This document shows, piece after piece, positions 5,624 through 9,350 of a stretch of DNA of 9,350 nucleotides. Under the pieces are notes generated by a model, which worked only from the letters and a program-made list of their open reading frames with translations, did no database searches and had not been told where the DNA came from. A program made the translations under genes and the position numbers. Source of the stretch: an uncultured Muribaculaceae bacterium (lineage in GTDB: Bacteria; Bacteroidota; Bacteroidia; Bacteroidales; Muribaculaceae); contig CAMWGM010000044.1 of the NCBI GenBank assembly GCA_947173755.1, positions 1 to 9,350 of the forward strand, in the 5' to 3' direction. Position 1 is the stretch's first letter. Each line of letters starts with the position of its first letter.

Positions 5624-7381
5624 GTGAAACATCTCCCTTATATTCTGGCCGTCTGTCTGGCGCTTGCATCGCTCGGGGCCTTCGGCCGATCTGGCCGAAA
5701 GACCTCGCAACCAACTTCGGCCGATCTGGCCAAGGCTGACTACATCTATCTCGAGGCGCTCCGCTGGCTCGGCTCAGACCGTCGCGCCGAAGGCTTCGAA
5801 CTCCTGAAAAGGGCCAACGAACTCAATCCCGCCGACCATGAGATCGGGCTCGAACTCGCCATGCCTTATCTCCAGATCTCCGAAGGCGACGATTCGATGG
5901 TCGAGAAGGGTATGGGCTATCTCCGCGCATATCGCGACCACAATCCGTCAGATTATTATTCGGGTGTCCAGTATGCGCTGCTTTCGGCCCGGCTCGGTCA
6001 TCTCGACGACGCTCTCCTCACGTGGGGAATACTCCACCGGACCGATCCTGCCAACGATGCCGTCACTTCGCGCTATGCCGATGCTCTCGGACGCACGGCA
6101 CTTCCCGATTCGGTTGCCAAGGCTATCGCGATCTATGATTCCATTGAGGCGATTGCCGGTTCGGACATGGAACTTACGAGCCACAAACTGCAACTATACT
6201 ACCGTGTCAACGACACGACGGCCATCTTCAGCGAGATGCAGCGTCTGCGCGAGTCAAATCCCAACGATGTCGAGTATATCATCTCGACCGCCGACCTCTG
6301 CATGATGTTCGACCGCAAGGATGAGGCGCTCAAGTTCTACAATCAGGCCATCGCCACCGATTCGACGAGCGGCCACGCCGTCTATGCCCGTGCCAACTAC
6401 TACAAGGAGACGGGCGACACCCTCAGTTACGGCCACGAGGTGATGCGTGCCCTCAGCATGGAGAATCTCGAGTTGCCGGCCAAGATGACCATACTCCACG
6501 AGTATGTCAGCAACACATATTCCGACTCGACTCTCCATCCGCAGATCCGCAATCTTTTCGAGGGGCTCGTCGTGACCCATCCCGCCGAGGCTGACCTCCA
6601 CAATATGTATGGCCGTTTCCTCGCCGCCACCCACGACTATCAGGGCGCGACTGAGCAACTCGAGGTGTCGCTCGGTCTGGAGCCCGACAATGCCGACGGC
6701 TGGGACGTGCTCTGCCGCCTTTACTTCCAGACTGACAATTACAAGCCGCTCGAGAAGGCTCTCGCCAACGCAATCCACTATTTCCCCGACAATGCTGACT
6801 TCAGAATGATGGAGTCGATGATGTATGCCCTCACCGAACGGCGCGAGGATGCGCTCAAATCGCTCGAAAAGACGGTGGAACTGACCGATCCCTCGGCCAC
6901 CGACAAACTCTCGGATATCTATTGCTCGATGGGCGACAATCTCTATTCGCTCGGCAGGACCGACAGTGCGTCGGTCTACTATGAGAAATCGATCCTCTAC
7001 AATCCCGACAACTATAACGCCCTCAACAACGCCGCCTATCATATCGCTGAGGCCGGTGGCGATCTGGACCGTGCGCTGAAGATGATCGAGAAGGCTGTGG
7101 CCACCGACGAGAACAACACCACATGGCTCGACACCTATGCATGGGTGCTTTTCAAGAAGAAAGATTTCGACAAGGCACGCGAGATCATGGACCGCGTGAT
7201 CGAACTCGACACCGAGGCCGGATCGCTCTCCGAAGAGGTGCTCCATCATGCCGGCGACATATATTTCATGGACGGTGACCCCGCCGGAGCGCTCCGCTAC
7301 TGGAAGGAGGCTCTCGAAAAGGATCCCGACAACGATCTGCTTCAGCGCAAGGTGAAGCATAAAACTTATTTCTACGAATGA
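5624..7381 (+). CDS. Exported tetratricopeptide-repeat protein
   Basis: A 585-residue TPR protein. I place the start at GTG 5624 because this puts a signal peptide at the N-terminus (VKHLPYILAVCLALASLGAFG). The only in-frame ATG upstream, at 5516, lies inside dut and would add 36 unlikely residues ahead of the signal. The remainder is helix-turn-helix repeats with TPR spacing, for example DEALKFYNQAIATDSTS, YQGATEQLEVSLGLEPDN, TDSASVYYEKSILYNPDN, LDRALKMIEKAVATDEN, FDKAREIMDRVIELD and PAGALRYWKEALEKDPDN. At least eight repeats are plausible. There is no catalytic domain, so it is probably a periplasmic or membrane-attached scaffold. I see no lipobox Cys after the signal. The stop overlaps the DUF4292 start (ATGA), which ties these two products together. 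The same gene order, TPR then DUF4292 then EnvC-like, is to my knowledge common in Bacteroidales. Its partner is unknown. Confidence 0.88.
   Translation: MKHLPYILAVCLALASLGAFGRSGRKTSQPTSADLAKADYIYLEALRWLGSDRRAEGFELLKRANELNPADHEIGLELAMPYLQISEGDDSMVEKGMGYLRAYRDHNPSDYYSGVQYALLSARLGHLDDALLTWGILHRTDPANDAVTSRYADALGRTALPDSVAKAIAIYDSIEAIAGSDMELTSHKLQLYYRVNDTTAIFSEMQRLRESNPNDVEYIISTADLCMMFDRKDEALKFYNQAIATDSTSGHAVYARANYYKETGDTLSYGHEVMRALSMENLELPAKMTILHEYVSNTYSDSTLHPQIRNLFEGLVVTHPAEADLHNMYGRFLAATHDYQGATEQLEVSLGLEPDNADGWDVLCRLYFQTDNYKPLEKALANAIHYFPDNADFRMMESMMYALTERREDALKSLEKTVELTDPSATDKLSDIYCSMGDNLYSLGRTDSASVYYEKSILYNPDNYNALNNAAYHIAEAGGDLDRALKMIEKAVATDENNTTWLDTYAWVLFKKKDFDKAREIMDRVIELDTEAGSLSEEVLHHAGDIYFMDGDPAGALRYWKEALEKDPDNDLLQRKVKHKTYFYE
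5680..5731. repeat. 17-bp direct repeat with an inverted repeat at the signal-peptide junction
   Basis: CTTCGGCCGATCTGGCC occurs at 5680-5696 and at 5715-5731, an offset of 35 bp, so the two copies are read in different frames (AFGRSG versus TSADLA). The first copy also forms a perfect hairpin: TTCGGCC at 5681-5687, loop GATCT, GGCCGAA at 5693-5699. It covers the region just after the hydrophobic signal segment of the TPR protein. It may be a small local duplication; no function is evident. Confidence 0.65.
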
Positions 7382-8250
7382 AACTCCCGCTGCGAATATT
7401 AGGGTGGATGACGGCTGTGACAATGCTTCTCCTGACGGGCGGCTGCCGGTCGTCGCGTCAGGCGGTGGTCACGCCGATCCCCCACGGAGGGGAGGGTGAT
7501 GTGCCTATGCTGTCGTTGCCCGGATTTCCGGCAGATGCTGTGAGGTTGCTCTCGGCATCGCGCGCCCGCACATCGGAGTGGCAGACGCTGCAGATTCCGG
7601 TTTCGCTCTCCGTCTCCAGGCCGAAATCCTTCTCGGCGTCGGCTACACTGACCATGGTCAACGGCAGGAGTGTCGACCTGTCGGTGCGCCTGCTCGGTTT
7701 CGAGGTTGCCGCCGCCCATATCGAAGGGGATTCACTCAAGGCGATCGTGAAACCTTCACGCACCTACATGGCCGAAAGCATCTCGCAGGTCTTCGGCGGT
7801 GTCGCGGTCAGTGTGGCCGATCTTCAGGCATTGCTGATAGGCTCAGTGATCAATCCCGAGCCGTTCTCACTGGCGGGCGCCGAAGTGACTGTGCGCCCGG
7901 AGGCTGACGGAGGGAAGGCTGTCGCCCTCATGACTTCCGGCCGCTCGTTCGGCATCGGTCTCCTCTTCCCGCCGCAGGGTGCGGAACTGCTGAGGATCTA
8001 TGCGGCGAAAAACGGCGGTCCCGAGTGTGTCGTCGGGTACTCGGACTACTCGAAGCCCCGGGGATCGGTTTCGTTGCAATTGCCCTCCGAAATATCGTTT
8101 GACACAAACCTGAAAGGGACGACCGTTGAGGCCGGACTGCGGCTCAATGTAGGCAGGGCGAAATTTGACAATCCGGTCACTCCGCGCCCTCTGACGATCC
8201 CCGAGGATTATAAACGGGTGCCCCTCAGGGCTCTTCTAAAAGCACTTTAA
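7378..8250 (+). CDS. DUF4292 family lipoprotein
   Basis: A 290-residue predicted lipoprotein. Residues 1-22 are a signal peptide ending in LLLTGGC, with Cys23 as the likely lipidated residue. The residues after Cys are RSSRQ, not the acidic surface-export signal of Bacteroidota, so it should face the periplasm. The body is rich in beta strands with alternating polarity (SFSASATLTMVNGRSVDLSV, LKAIVKPSRTYMAE, SLQLPSEISFD) and ends in a basic YKRVPLRALLKAL, like the DUF4292 family. That family may share the LolA/LolB half-barrel fold (recalled, not checked), which would suggest lipid or lipoprotein handling. It overlaps the TPR stop (ATGA) and leads, after 22 bases, into the EnvC-like gene, with no terminator between. 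Family call is moderately sure; function unknown. Confidence 0.78.
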   Translation: MKLPLRILGWMTAVTMLLLTGGCRSSRQAVVTPIPHGGEGDVPMLSLPGFPADAVRLLSASRARTSEWQTLQIPVSLSVSRPKSFSASATLTMVNGRSVDLSVRLLGFEVAAAHIEGDSLKAIVKPSRTYMAESISQVFGGVAVSVADLQALLIGSVINPEPFSLAGAEVTVRPEADGGKAVALMTSGRSFGIGLLFPPQGAELLRIYAAKNGGPECVVGYSDYSKPRGSVSLQLPSEISFDTNLKGTTVEAGLRLNVGRAKFDNPVTPRPLTIPEDYKRVPLRALLKAL

Positions 8251-8272
8251 ACTTTAAAAAACGACGCTGCTG

Positions 8273-9350
8273 ATGAGGCATATTCTCATAAAAGTGATAC
8301 TGACGATGCTCGCGACGCTGGCTCTGGCCGGTGCCTCGGCCTTAGATGCCGATGCACAGACGCGTCAGCGCAAAAAGCAGACACAGTCCCGGCAGCAGAA
8401 GACCAATACTGTCAAGACTCCTCCTAAGAGTCAGGGCGAGACTCGGTCGATTGACGAGATACGCCGAAAGAAGTCGGCCGCCGAGCAGAAAATCTCGGAG
8501 ACCGCCGGGCAACTCGATCGCACGGGACGCGAACTCAACCGTCAGCTCAACCGCCTCAATTCGCTCAACGCCGATATCACAAACTCGCAGATCGTGGTCG
8601 ACTCACTGAGGACACGCCTGGCATCGATCGGTTCGGAGATTAATCTCACCGCCGATTCGATCCACCGCTATGAGGAGCATCTCGACGATATGCGTCGCGC
8701 TTATATCGACGCCATGCGCCGCCTGCAACCTTATGGCGAGCGCACTTCTGCGCTGGCATTCATATTCTCGTCGTCGTCGTTCACCGACGCTTACCGTCGC
8801 ATCCGTTACGTCCGTCAGTTTGCGGCATGGCGTCAGGCCAAGGCTGACGCCATCACTGCCGCCATAGACGAAATTGCTCTCCGGCGGTCGCGCCTGACGT
8901 CGCTCCGTCATGAGCAGGATGTGGCCTACCGCAAGGCCGAGGCAAGTCAGCGCACACTCGCCTCGCAGCAGGCCGAGTCGGAGAAGATGGTCAAGGATCT
9001 TCGCAAAAACGAGGCCCAACTCCGCAAGAATCTTGATCTCCACCGCCGTCAGGCAGCCGCTCTCGACAATGAACTCGGTCGTCTCATCCAGGCCGAGCAG
9101 GATCGGATGGCCCGTCAGCAACGCGAGGAGGAGAAGCGGACCGCATCGCAGCCAAAGCCGGCCAACAACACTTCCAAACCTTCTGCTCCCGAAAAGCCCG
9201 GAGCATCCCCGACAAATATCGCCTCCAACTCTCAGGCCTCCATTTCGGCTCTAACAGGCAGTTTCGCGTCCAACAAGGGCAGGCTTCCGTTCCCGGTGGA
9301 AGGCACTTATAAAATCGTGCGCCGTTTCGGCCGACAGCCACATCCTACAC
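8273..9350 (+). CDS. EnvC-like murein hydrolase activator (coiled coil plus M23 domain), 3' end cut
   Basis: The frame stays open from ATG 8273 to the window end, giving 359 residues. Residues 1-28 are a signal peptide, with cleavage likely after ADA (28). A basic Gln/Lys/Arg linker follows (30-55). Residues about 58-285 form a long coiled coil starting at RSIDEIRRKKSAAEQKIS and broken by LAFIFSSSSFTDAYRRIRYV, a segment typical of EnvC-type proteins. Then comes a Pro/Ser/Ala/Asn-rich linker (about 290-335). From residue 338 LPFPVEGTYKIVRRFG begins the LytM/M23 peptidase domain. EnvC proteins bind FtsX and switch on cell-wall amidases at division, usually with an inactive M23 site. The metal ligands lie beyond the window, so activator and active endopeptidase cannot be told apart. 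The gene starts 22 bases after the DUF4292 stop in the same operon. A run of four TCG codons encodes the SSSS at 8768-8779. Confidence 0.9.
   Translation, partial: MRHILIKVILTMLATLALAGASALDADAQTRQRKKQTQSRQQKTNTVKTPPKSQGETRSIDEIRRKKSAAEQKISETAGQLDRTGRELNRQLNRLNSLNADITNSQIVVDSLRTRLASIGSEINLTADSIHRYEEHLDDMRRAYIDAMRRLQPYGERTSALAFIFSSSSFTDAYRRIRYVRQFAAWRQAKADAITAAIDEIALRRSRLTSLRHEQDVAYRKAEASQRTLASQQAESEKMVKDLRKNEAQLRKNLDLHRRQAAALDNELGRLIQAEQDRMARQQREEEKRTASQPKPANNTSKPSAPEKPGASPTNIASNSQASISALTGSFASNKGRLPFPVEGTYKIVRRFGRQPHPT

Noticed and set aside
5624..5740. A frameshift in the TPR gene caused by the 35-bp-offset repeat
   Set aside because: Reading the upstream part in the alternative frame meets a TGA at 5625-5627 and gives no signal peptide, while the present frame is open and sensible on both sides.
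6254..7423. 389-codon minus-strand frame opposite the TPR gene
   Set aside because: The plus strand gives clear TPR repeats and an overlap-coupled stop; the antisense product is a low-information Val/Gly/Glu/His-rich chain, as expected from a shadow frame.

Overview
The window reads as chromosomal core DNA from a GC-rich member of the Bacteroidota, most likely the order Bacteroidales (a Muribaculaceae-like genome would fit, but that is inference). The reasons are: no Shine-Dalgarno sequences ahead of the genes, A/T-rich leaders, matches to the Bacteroidota promoter (-33 TTTG, -7 TAnnTTTG), a SlyD with a Cys/Gly tail, and the gene run dut - TPR protein - DUF4292 lipoprotein - EnvC-like protein, which I recall as typical of Bacteroidales. 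I see no mobile element, CRISPR array, tRNA or rRNA. No gap between genes exceeds 300 bases; the largest is the 197-base divergent spacer at 2335-2531.

Left part (1-1890), all on +: the 3' end of a SlyD-type prolyl isomerase, efp (elongation factor P) with a strong hairpin terminator behind it, a uracil-DNA glycosylase superfamily protein with atypical motifs, and a 69-residue two-helix membrane protein.

Middle (1870-2531): one minus-strand gene for a 154-residue protein that I cannot assign. It has a helical N-terminal half, an acidic Ala/Thr/Pro/Glu linker and a strongly Arg/Lys-rich C-terminal tail. Its 3' end overlaps the 3' end of the small membrane protein gene by 21 bp. The spacer upstream holds a divergent promoter pair, one for this gene and one for the operon to the right.

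Right part (2532-9350), a tightly packed + strand operon: DedA-family membrane protein, rpe, queA, dut, a large exported TPR protein, a DUF4292 lipoprotein, and an EnvC-like coiled-coil/M23 protein cut by the window end. Several junctions overlap (ATGA between DedA and rpe, TGATG between rpe and queA, ATGA between TPR and DUF4292), which suggests translational coupling. The operon joins housekeeping metabolism (pentose phosphate pathway, queuosine, dUTP sanitation) to a three-gene envelope module. The TPR protein (exported), the DUF4292 protein (lipoprotein) and the EnvC-like protein (periplasmic) plausibly act together in envelope or cell-wall work, but this is inferred only from order and export signals.

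No clear new defence or mobile system is visible. The items most worth a second look are the unassigned Arg-tailed minus-strand protein, the atypical glycosylase, and the TPR-DUF4292-EnvC envelope module.
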